DNA from: Lingula anatina
Lineage: Eukaryota; Brachiopoda; Lingulata; Lingulida; Lingulidae
Assembly (NCBI RefSeq): GCF_001039355.2
Contig: NW_019773792.1
Span: 511,385 to 550,573 of the forward strand
DNA: 39,189 nucleotides
Direction of reading: 5' to 3'
Shown here: positions 31,410-39,189 of the stretch, one piece after another
Position numbering within the stretch: position 1 is the stretch's first letter
Layout of the letters: every line of letters starts with the position of its first letter
Program-made: the position numbers and the translations under genes
The notes under the pieces: model-generated
The model's input: only the letters and a program-made list of their open reading frames with translations
Told to the model about the DNA's origin: nothing
Database searches by the model: none

Positions 31410-31616
31410 TTATCCCACCAGCACGTCGCGTGATTGTTTGTGAGCTGGCCAATCAGAATGCCCACCGCTGGAGTAGATGCCCCGGAAATAATGAATGCAA
31501 GGTCGCGCATGCTCAATGTCTTTCGGATAGGAGTCAAAGAGAGCAAACATGGCAGCCTCCGTCTTCTCTCCCCAGGGACAAGACTGAGGAAAGTAGGTCG
31601 TCTGACACGCCGTCCC
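31410..31616 (-). CDS. Secreted barrel-like gene, last exon
   Basis: The acceptor is ATTCCTTCCAG; it reads GTACQTTYFPQSCPWGEKTE to a TAA stop after RDVLVG. The start GTACQTT fits directly after the TIYTNK end of exon 5. Confidence 0.75.
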   Translation of the reverse strand, partial: GTACQTTYFPQSCPWGEKTEAAMFALFDSYPKDIEHARPCIHYFRGIYSSGGHSDWPAHKQSRDVLVG

Positions 31617-34600
31617 CTGGAAGGAATTGATCAACTATGTTTTCATAGTCGCCTACAACACTCCTCTTTATGTTAGCTAATAAATAAAAACACCCTGGAA
31701 AACATTTCTATCACGGGTGGGGCTAGGGGTAGGATTAAAATCAACCAAAAGGTTAAAGCTATACATATTAGATATATATGCGAGAAAAAATGTTTTAAAT
31801 AGTACACATTAACTGAAATATATATCTCATTATTCCAAAAACAGGTTAAAATTGCAACAAACGTGGTGTAAAGATGGTGTAAAGATCTTTGGAGATCAGG
31901 GATACCTGTACATGTACAATAGATACTTGAACTGTTTTGATCACTGTGCAGAATCACTATTTTCCAAATGCACCATATTATCTAGCTGGTCGACTACAGG
32001 AGTGGGTGCACGTAGGTATAGCAGCACGGAAAAACTGAACTGTATTCAATTTCCAATTTCATAATTAACCAAATCAGTACTCATTGTGTTCCCAGCGGGC
32101 AAATTATGTTGTTTTAACGTTGAAACAACGTTGAACCATAACGTTGAGTATAATTAGGATGGGGTCTGGGCCTCTAAGGCATAGGACTAGATTAAGACTG
32201 GACTTGTGACACAAACCTTGTTGGTGTAGATGGTGGTAAAGAAAGGTTTGCCTACAGTCACTGCATAGTCGTAGTATAGGCCACCTAAATACACGCAGTT
32301 CCAAATATTATTAGGATGGGGTCTGGGCCTCTAAGGCATAGGACTAGATTAGGACTAGGCCTGTGACACATACCTTGTTGGTGTAGATGGTGGTATAGAA
32401 AGGTTTGCCTGCAGTCACTGCATAGTCGTAGTCGGCCCATTTGCTTCTCTCCACCACTTGGCTTGTACGAGTATACGCCACCTGAATACACGCAGTTCCA
32501 GATATACGTACTTTAATGACATACCAGTACAACACGCATTTATAGAACTACATTAAATTTTCTGTAAATTTCAGCGTATTTCCTTTACTTTTAAACACGA
32601 TGATATACCATATCCAAAACCACATACCAAATTATTAAATCTGTAAACTTGTTTTGGATGGTTTTAAATTCTTTTTTCGTAATGCATCGCCAGAACTGAC
32701 GGGCATAACTGTGACCAGATTTTGTCGCACAGTCACAATTAGTATGGTAATTAACCTGGGCGTCCACGCTGTCAAATATGTCAATCATGTGGGTAGTGAC
32801 CTTTGCCCTCTTGCCGCCCCAGCTGATCAGCCTCGATGTCGCTGGGCCAGTGGAACACTGTAGTCCCCAGTGCCAGCCAATGGAATAATGCGTCTTAAGC
32901 ACGCCATTGGCTTGCTTCTTGGCCTCTTTCTGAAATGCCACCAATGACAATTCAAGTCTTATACGCGACATGGATTCTCTGATCCCCTGCGAAAATTTGT
33001 CTCATTTAACGGTCACTTACGGTTCTCAATCTTTTCTAGAACACTTGATGTATTTTTTTACACTTCTAATGTTGTTCTGTAAAGAATGTAACAGTTCGAG
33101 AACTGTTTTTGGGAAGTCCTTCAGAATGTCCTAGAACACATAAAGAACATTTTTCATTAAAAGAGAAAAACATTATGTAGAAAGGAGTTTGGTTTGGTGT
33201 TGATATAAATGTTTTTACCTTGACAGCCATCAAGTTATCCAGATATGTCTTGATCGGCTTCTCCTTCCCACATTTGATTTTTGAGAAAGCCTCGTTGTTC
33301 ACGGCAATTCCGTCAAACCTCTCTGCTGCGCTCGCTGAAAAACCGTAGAAAAAATTTAGGTCTCGGATGTCTTAATTCTTTGTATCTTAAACATTCAGAT
33401 TATTCTTTTAATGTGATAATGCCACTGGGTACTGCAGTTGTACAGGGGTGGATACAGGATTATTTGAAAGGGGAGGGGTCTGACAGGTCTCGGATGCGAA
33501 ACTGACCTACTCCCCCTCCCTTGGCGTGGGGCTCGGGGCCCGCTGAGGGCCCCCAAAATTTTTTGGTACTTAATTAAGACTTGTTTCCCATAGCTAGATC
33601 GATGTAACAGGATCGATCCATCTCCAAGGGGTTTTTCCTTAAATTGCAATCAACTTAAGCGGCTTAGATGGCTGACACGCCTACTGAAGCTACTTAAAGG
33701 ATAATCAATTACCTCCCAGCAGCTTCAGTAGGGGTGACAAACATCTTACCCGCTTAAGTTAATTGCAATTTAGCGAAAATCCCCCTAGAGATAGATCGAT
33801 CCACAGTTCGTTCGAAAGGTTTTAGCCCCTGGTTATACAACACATATATACTCATTACTAGTACATGCTCATACTACCGGACTGATGGCGTATGGACACA
33901 TGCAGATCTCACATAGAAAGAAAATGGGGCGATACTCATCAAACAGACACCTGTTGGTGATATACCCGTCTATCTCACCTGCACATATGTCGTTATACCA
34001 CACAACAAACTTCACCAGAAACTGCTCCGAGACTGGAAGGTCGCTTACAGCATACAGGGCGTAAATCTTGAGGTCGGGTACTCTAGCGTGACCCTCCGTG
34101 AGAGCGGTTTTGATGCGCTGGATTTCCGGCAGTGAGCAGTCGTTGCTGAGGTAGCCTCTCTCCAGAGGACGGTGAACATCTAGAGATCGACACAAGATAA
34201 AGTATGAATGATACGCGCGTTTAAATGACAAGTCAAGTGTCTCCAGTCCATTCCGTACTCACATTACCCTGTAGCCCCCCCCCCCCTATATAAATACCAG
34301 TATTAAGTACAACCTATCCACTAGTAGGGCCTACAGGTGTATTTTAACCATAGGAAGATCTGCTATCAACTAAAGTATAAATAAATCACATTGCCTATTG
34401 TCCTGTGTACAGGGTTGTGTGTATATAGGCCTATGTAGTCCAATATGGTACTTAGCACCTTGGACCTAAATAGAGATTTATTCTATTTAGGTCCAAGTTA
34501 GCACCAAGTGACATCCGGGATGTGTGTGTGTGTGGGGGGGGGGGGGGGGATTCTCGGTTGTTCTTTATAAAACATAAATCATAGTCTAAAATTTATTTGA

Positions 34601-36283
34601 AGAACAACTTAAAAAGTGCGGGTCTCTCCCTATAAAAATGACATTCACATTAGTGTCCCCTCCTCCTCCTCCCCCTGTTGTTGACTCTCCGGCTAGGACA
34701 GGTAATATTCCATAGAAACAACCAGTTGTCAGTGTTCTCTTTAGGAAAGCTAGAGGACCATTTGTGAATATTTACATGTATTGTTTCTCCATGTGGCCCT
34801 GGTAGAGTAAACTATTAACCTGACAAGAAGATGAGGTCCACCTCTCTCCCCGGCAAGTTACAGGTGTCCCATAACCACTGTCTCTTGGCTGGTGTGTCCC
34901 AGGTGTGTGACATGCACGTGCTGTCCCAGGTGAGGAACTTCCCCTCATCACATCCCGGTATGGAGGAGTCCCAGCCCGTGGTCCACACGTACATAGCGTA
35001 ACGACTCCGCGAGATGACGCCGCTGACAGACACCATGGTGTCGGAGTTTTTTCCTTCCTCCACCTGGTCTGCTCTTCATGTACCAAGATAGGCCACCACA
35101 GGTGAGTGAATTAGGCCAGGTGGGGACAGCACGCCCCCTGCCGGCGATCGTCAGTATTGTGACATCATAACTGTCAAGCATCCATTGTCTCGGATCTCCC
35201 ACTCCGATTCGGACGTGCTACGATCGACGATCTCAAAGAGTCTAGCAATAGCAACAGTGATCACTCTCCAATTCAGTAAGTAGACACAGTGAATACTTTA
35301 TTCGTAACTTGTAAATTTGCGGGCCTAAAGCTGAGTTTTCGCTGCCATCTAGCTGAAAGTAGATTGCGCGGAAAATTCCTTTTGTCTAACATCCATTTGA
35401 AGAATTGGGTGGAGCGGCGGTCAAAATTGTTATTTCAATTTTGGATCGTAAAGGTCACCGCATTAGGAGACTGATTTTCCTGCACGTCTACGGTATTTTT
35501 CAGTACTTACGTGAAAAGGTCGGTGATATAAAGGAGACGTTGGTCTCATTATCCTGTGTATTGTTACGATCTCAACCGAAATTTTCCAAGACTAAGGTGC
35601 ACACGTAATACTTTGGTTTCTTTGTTTCTTTAGTTTATTTAAAAGAATAAAATACTGACTTCTTAGTTGTTGTTGTTTATTCTTTTGTATTTTAGGCGGA
35701 ATTCTGAACAGTTTCTGTCTGATTTCAATTTATTGCATTGTGTGCCGAAGTCTTTGTTTCCCAAATTTGAATTTATTGTACGTTTTTGGATTCTATCCAA
35801 ATCCATTAGCTTGGCAGTGTATTGTTCTTTGATAGGTGAAATTATTTTGAATCAATTTAGTTTTCGCTTACAAATGTACAATGGCGAGTGCATCAAGGTT
35901 GCCAGTCAAAGTGCGACTTACGATTAACTCGTTACGCTGCCGGGTATAGGTCCTAAACGTGCAGAAAGGATAATATATGCTAGAGAACATGATATCCCTA
36001 TGACCAGAGGCCCTGGTAGAGTTAACTATTTACCTGACAAGAAAATGAGGTCCACCTCTCTCCCCGGCAGGTTACAGGTGTCCCATAACCACTGTCTCTT
36101 GGCTGGTGTGTCCCAGGTGTGTGACGTACACGTGCTGTCCCAGGTGAGGAACTTCCCCTCATCACATCCAGGTATGGAGGAGTCCCAGCCCGTGGTCCAC
36201 ACGTACATGGCGTAACGACTCCGCGAGATGACGCCGCTGTCGGACACCATGGCAACTATGAATAGCGCTGACGTAAAAGACAT
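31410..36283 (-). CDS. Predicted secreted protein with TIM-barrel-like pattern (complete, six exons)
   Basis: Minus-strand exons in order: 36283-36034, 34179-33979, 33334-33219, 32986-32756, 32481-32374, 31616-31410 (stop TAA). All splice sites are GT/AG, all phases match, and the total is 1113 nt, 370 residues. It begins MSFTSALFIVAMVSDSG, a likely signal peptide. Hydrophobic strand-like segments recur in barrel order: VDLIFLS, LKIYALYAVS, FVVWYNDI, RFDGIAVNNEAF, HYSIGWHWG, HMIDIFDSVDAQVAY, AGKPFYTTIYT. The FDGIAVNNE segment has the look of a glycoside-hydrolase strand 4 with a carboxylate. Several cysteines fit an extracellular protein. I do not recognise a named family; enzymatic function is inference only. 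An exon 1 duplicate (34820-35036) and a broken exon 5 duplicate (32217-32284) lie inside the gene. Confidence 0.75.
32092..32150. repeat. ACGTTGA short-repeat element
   Basis: CCCAGCGGGCAAATTATG is followed by three copies of AACGTTGA. Such sequences are typical of dispersed repetitive elements in aquatic animals. Confidence 0.4.
32217..32284 (-). pseudogene. Broken duplicate of exon 5
   Basis: A tandem unit (32154-32310) repeats the exon 5 region (from 32311). It has lost 40 bases inside the exon, which shifts the frame into a stop after VAYTTTMQ. Acceptor and donor remain (TATTTAG, AAG|GTTTGT). If included in a transcript it would break the frame. Confidence 0.85.
32374..32481 (-). CDS. 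Secreted barrel-like gene, exon 5
   Basis: The acceptor is TGTATTCAG, the donor AAG|GTATGT, 36 codons in phase 0: VAYTRTSQVVERSKW to GKPFYTTIYTNK. Confidence 0.8.
32756..32986 (-). CDS. Secreted barrel-like gene, exon 4
   Basis: The acceptor is TTTTCGCAG, the donor CAG|GTTAAT, 77 codons in phase 0. It contains THYSIGWHWGLQCS and HMIDIFDSVDAQ. Confidence 0.8.
33219..33334 (-). CDS. Secreted barrel-like gene, exon 3
   Basis: The acceptor is GGTTTTTCAG, the donor AAG|GTAAAA. It contains AERFDGIAVNNEAFSKI, with the E that could be catalytic if this is a hydrolase. Confidence 0.8.
33437..33570. mobile_element. Degenerate DNA-transposon-like fragment
   Basis: CAGGGGTGGATACAGGATTA followed by a G-rich and then C-rich stretch and CCCCCAAAATTTTTT resembles ends of common animal DNA transposons. 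No coding sequence is visible. Confidence 0.35.
33585..33812. mobile_element. Foldback element (inverted repeat MITE)
   Basis: AAATTGCAATCAACTTAAGC and CCTACTGAAGCT on the left are mirrored by AGCTTCAGTAGG and GCTTAAGTTAATTGCAATTT on the right, around a roughly 30-base centre. The outer ends carry GATCGAT motifs. It lies in intron 2 of the secreted barrel-like gene and is related to the elements at 37236 and 39013, in the opposite orientation. Confidence 0.75.
33979..34179 (-). CDS. Secreted barrel-like gene, exon 2
   Basis: The acceptor is ATCTCTAG, the donor GCAG|GTGAGA. It reads (D)VHRPLERGYLSNDCSLPEIQ to VKFVVWYNDICA. Confidence 0.8.
34200..34794. other. Intron 1 of the secreted barrel-like gene, distal part
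   Basis: No exon is seen. It contains a C-run (34277-34286), the palindrome at 34452-34505, and a GT/G-run (about 34522-34549). Confidence 0.6.
34452..34505. mobile_element. Tiny perfect hairpin flanked by an 8-bp direct repeat
   Basis: TTGGACCTAAATAG (34460-34473) and CTATTTAGGTCCAA (34483-34496) form a perfect 14-bp stem with a 9-base loop. TTAGCACC flanks it on both sides (34452-34459, 34498-34505). This is what an extremely short MITE or an internally deleted element would look like. Confidence 0.5.
34820..35036 (-). CDS. Duplicate exon 1 of the secreted barrel-like gene
   Basis: The 244-bp block 34795-35038 matches 36009-36252 without gaps, with about 11 differences by eye. The frame is intact from an ATG in strong context (ACCATGG) through YAMYVWTTGWDSS to the donor CAG|GTTAAT, same phase as the true exon 1. 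It lacks the upstream 11 codons of the signal peptide. It could serve as an alternative first exon giving a non-secreted form, or be inert. Confidence 0.45.
35039..36008. mobile_element. Insert with mobile-element coding remnant between the two exon 1 copies
   Basis: Plus-strand frames near 35880-36008 read MASASRLPVKVRLTINS and, after a frame change, LPGIGPKRAERIIYAREHD, a helix-hairpin-helix motif of the kind found in DNA-binding and mobile-element proteins. Stops and the frame break show decay. The right edge of this insert (ACCAGA) coincides with the left edge of the duplicated exon block at 36009. Confidence 0.5.
36034..36283 (-). CDS. Secreted barrel-like gene, exon 1 (signal peptide)
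   Basis: The ATG at 36283 is followed by a short hydrophobic run and the RSRYAMYVWTTGWDSS and TWDTPAKRQWLWDTC segments. The donor is CAG|GTAAAT, leaving one base. A second ATG at 36250 has a strong context but would lose the signal peptide. Confidence 0.65.
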
Positions 36284-36599
36284 GTCACACGAAACTAGAG
36301 CACGTGGGATTTTATTTTTGGATATTTGGCGTCCTCTCTGTGATGAAATTGAGTGTCTTTTATCAGCCCAACCTTACCAGTCTCAGGTAAGCCTACACGT
36401 GTCGATGCACAAACAACAGAAAATCAGACGCTGTTTTGTGTCTTAACCTGTCCTGTCGTACGAGTGGTCTATGCCGCCTGCTCAGTAACGTACGGTGACC
36501 AGCGTCCTCGTGTGGAAGCCTACGGTCGGGAGAAACGGTTTGATGCACGACAGCTGTTGTTACACTTCGTCCTTGAGATTAAGTTGTTATCTGCGCGCC

Positions 36600-36704
36600 G
36601 TATTACAGTGGTATATATACTGGGGCATGTCCGGGTGATGTGTATTACAGTGGTATATATACTGGGGCATGTCCGGGTGATGTGTATTACAGTGGTGAAC
36701 AGGC
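36600..36704. repeat. 42-bp minisatellite
   Basis: Units start at 36600, 36642 and 36684, each GTATTACAGTGGTATATATA followed by CTGGGGCATGTCCGGGTGAT. The third is partial. Confidence 0.9.
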
Positions 36705-37235
36705 AGCGGTATATACACTGATGCTCATAAGTAAAGCAACAACCGATTTTTTTTCAAAAGTTTCTCCTATCATGATCATTATTTCATTTGTTAGTGGGAT
36801 TATGCATATTTCTTTCATATTTTATAAATGACTTATTCAAGTTGAATATTTCTGTTAAAGAAATACACCAAATAGCTTATTGTGATAATCAAAATAACTT
36901 TATTTAACCAAACAGTACCAAAATATGCTAAACCATTTATCTAAAAGGTATGCTTACACAGCAAAATGTACCTGCTAATTAAAACAGCTCATCATGAAAA
37001 AATAAATTTCAATCATCTAAGAATTAGTTTTAATAAAAGAAGACTGTAGATAAAAGATGATTAATGCGGAAAATACGGAACCACACGAGACACACCAATA
37101 TACGTCAACAATTAAAGAATTGTAACATTCTTAAATACAATTTTAGTATTCACTACTGGCTACTGCATCACTACTTGCATATAAGGGTGCGTTCACAATG
37201 AATATATCGTACTAGATACTGCACACTAAGGCTCT

Positions 37236-37441
37236 ATTCCCATAGATTTTAGATCGATCTATCCCCGCGGGGAGTCTCACTAGATTACTTTCAGATAATC
37301 CGACTTAAATGTCCGTCCCGCCTACTACAAGCTGTAAGGGGGTAATTAACTTTCGTGTCCGCCTGGCTGACAGCTATTTAGCGTGAACCCCCAGGGAGTT
37401 AGGTCGATCTAAAGTAGATCGATCTAATCTCTGGGAATGGG
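37236..37441. mobile_element. MITE with ATTCCCA...GATCGATCT termini
   Basis: The left end ATTCCCATAGATTTTAGATC and the right end, read as its complement ATTCCCAGAGATTAGATC, are imperfect inverted repeats. The interior (CGTCCCGCCTACTACAAGC to GCGTGAACCCCCAGGG) is shared with 39013-39189. It sits downstream of the P450 stop codon. Confidence 0.8.
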
Positions 37442-37634
37442 GTGTAAATCTATGGAGTCTATCGCTGAATGCAATCAGATTAACCAAATAACCCACAGAC
37501 ACAGGAGGTTTCCCGTCAATGAAAGATCTCCAGTCGTAAGCGTACAGTGTAGTTATGAACAATATGTCCATGACCCAAAGAAATCTGCCGTACGGAGACT
37601 GGTAAACGCGTGAGATTAAAAGTCACGTGTCTTC

Positions 37635-38684
37635 CTATTCTCTAGGCTCGATGACAATTTTCTGAGGCTTTGTTATGCAATCAAGTTGGTACATATCCGG
37701 CTCAAGGTCTAGTTTCTGTCCTGGCGGAACAGCCACTTTAAACTGACGGAAAAACATGGCCTGTAAAACAGGGAAAACGATTTAAGAGAAAAAGGGATAC
37801 CACTGTGTAACAGCATTTTTAATAATTTGAATTACCATGTGAATTACAATCACACCTATACATACCATCACCTAACAAAAAGTATCAAAAGATACGGGCA
37901 TGCTTGCCTTAGTTCACACTGTGCCATTATTTGATAAGGAAGGCAGGCATATGCCATACGTGTAGTTAATTAATTAAGGTAAACCTCACTTATGTAACCT
38001 AATCAAGCAAATCAAATTATGAAAATAGATAAATTATTTTTACTTAGCACCATTTGATATCATTTTATAACTTGCAGACTACTGTGTCTCTGTTAAAAGT
38101 AAGCAAACAAGATCATATTAAAAACCTACAATGGAGATCAATAAGTTCGATCTAGCTACAGCTTCGCCAGGACACTTCCTTTTCCCAGCAGAGAAAGGTA
38201 GCCATATTTTATGGTCATTTTTCTTTGATGCGCCATCTTTCGAAAGAAATCTCTCTGGTTTAAATTCTTCTGGTGACTCCCAATTTCTTGGGTCAAAATG
38301 GATCACCCAAAAGTTTGGATAAACGACTGTGTCCTTCGGAATATCATACCCACCTGGTTGGCATGCAAAAGATAAATATTAATTTTGTTAAATTTAAATG
38401 TTATTTTGAATTTCCATTAGAATTTTGAAAGTCATTTTTACAAGAATAAAACGCAACGTCTCGAGATACCTGTGCTGCTATAAAGGACATAAAAGTAACT
38501 TGAAATGTATGTCACTTTTTCTTTTCAATTGATGAAAATTAAGGCTCTTAATTACCAAGTGTCGTGTCACGCAGTGCCTTGTGTGCTATGGCACATGGTC
38601 CAGCAGGACGAAGTCTTAAGGTCTCTTTAAAAACCGCCTCACAGTATTTCATCCTCGCCTTGCTTTGATGGAGGTCGTTCACAT
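37635..38684 (-). CDS. Cytochrome P450, clan 2 type, C-terminal three exons (partial)
   Basis: Minus-strand exons 38684-38556, 38353-38130 and 37760-37635 (stop TAG) join with matching phases. The first carries the K-helix ExxR motif in FKETLRLRP. The second holds YDIPKDTVVYPNFWVIHFDP, the PERF motif (FKPERFLSKDG) and the haem-binding signature FSAGKRKCPG with the cysteine ligand. The last reads AMFFRQFKVAVPPGQKLDLE to IEPRE. P450s are haem monooxygenases, usually anchored in the endoplasmic reticulum with P450 reductase as electron donor. The pattern fits animal CYP2-clan enzymes; substrate unknown. The I-helix and N-terminal exons lie beyond the right edge. Confidence 0.93.
38130..38353 (-). 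CDS. P450 exon with PERF and haem-binding motifs
   Basis: The acceptor is GCCAACCAG and the donor ATT|GTAGGT, which gives ISI|AMFF at the junction. An alternative donor four bases later would break the phase with the last exon. Confidence 0.9.
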
Positions 38685-39189
38685 CTGAAGAATAATTTGT
38701 AAGATTGTCTAATGTATGATTTTTGGACGACAAAATACGTGAAATATAATGGCTGTCTTAATTATTACCAGATATGTATAAGCCGTGGAATTTGTTCTGA
38801 AATAATAGTAATAATAATAATAATAATGACAATAATAATAATAATGTCCCAAAAGAGTATTTTATTTAAACAGTATGAGATTAACATGACAATAAGCGTT
38901 TTCCAATTAAATTAGTAAAATGGTCTATAAAATAATGGCTCATACAGGAGTTGTGTTTAATGACAAATATCTTGTATCCAGTTATTTAACAGATATATTA
39001 AAAGATAACTAAGGCTGTATTCCCAGAGCTTTTTGATCGATCTATCCCCGTGGGGAGTCTCGCTAGATTACTGTCAGATAATCCGGCTTCAATGTCCGTC
39101 CCGCCTACTACAAGCTGTAAGGGGGTAATTAACTTTCGTGTCCGCTCGGCTGACAGCTATTTAGCGTGAACCCCCAGGGAGTTAGGTCG
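38685..39189. other. P450 intron with (AAT)n tract and partial MITE
   Basis: I see no further P450 exon here. An AAT-rich microsatellite lies at about 38804-38846. From 39013 to the window end runs a second copy of the 37236 element, with CGTCCCGCCTACTACAAGC and AGCGTGAACCCCCAGGGAG in the same orientation, cut by the window edge. Confidence 0.7.

Larger units (their letters stand above)
36284..37634. other. Intergenic region upstream of the secreted barrel-like gene
   Basis: It should hold that gene's promoter (minus strand) and the 3' UTR of the P450 gene. I see no clear exon. A minus-strand AATAAA at 36904-36899 could end the P450 transcript. A 42-bp repeat and a MITE are listed separately. 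Confidence 0.5.

Noticed and set aside
32154-32510. Possible CRISPR array or other direct-repeat system
   Set aside because: The repeats are exon duplicates and minisatellites with no equal-length spacers; the genome is animal.

Overview
This window is animal nuclear DNA. Coding sequence is split into short exons with GT/AG borders and matching codon phases, introns are AT-rich and full of microsatellites and minisatellites, MITE-like elements are scattered through it, and there are no bacterial-style gene clusters. The gene families (otopetrin, clan-2 cytochrome P450, a secreted barrel-like protein) and the apparent heterozygosity suggest a marine invertebrate such as a mollusc, annelid, brachiopod or amphioxus. 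I cannot name the species.

Layout. (1) 1-9352, plus strand: 3' part of an otopetrin proton-channel gene (gene A). Three of its exons occur twice, in a copy at 1-4064 and a copy from 4066, separated by a single n at 4065. (2) 9353-13300: 3' flank and intergenic DNA with several minisatellites. (3) 13301-30952, plus strand: a second otopetrin gene (gene B) in tandem with gene A. By joining phases I reconstruct exon 1 (13301-13602), a very long intron 1 that holds an N gap (19097-19622) and a possible alternative promoter with first exon (21600-21703), exons 2-4 present twice (22343-26039 and 26041-29557, each ending at a single n), and one large last exon (29630-30952). The exons for transmembrane segments 5 and 6 are absent and probably lie in the gap marked by the n at 29558. 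(4) 31410-36283, minus strand: a complete six-exon gene for a predicted secreted, cysteine-containing protein of 370 residues with the rhythm of a TIM barrel; it converges tail-to-tail on gene B. Its exon 1 and exon 5 each have a nearby duplicate. (5) 37635-38684, minus strand: the last three exons of a cytochrome P450 that continues past the right edge.

The two paired blocks differ by a few percent each, keep collinear introns, and meet at single n characters. The simplest reading is that both alleles of a heterozygous animal were laid end to end in the assembly, not that the exons were truly duplicated. The most interesting biological signals are a tandem array of copies of a splice acceptor plus exon start before the TM2 exon of gene B, interlocked poly(A) signals between gene B and the convergent gene, the possible internal promoter of gene B, and the secreted barrel-like gene with its duplicated first exon next to a mobile-element remnant.
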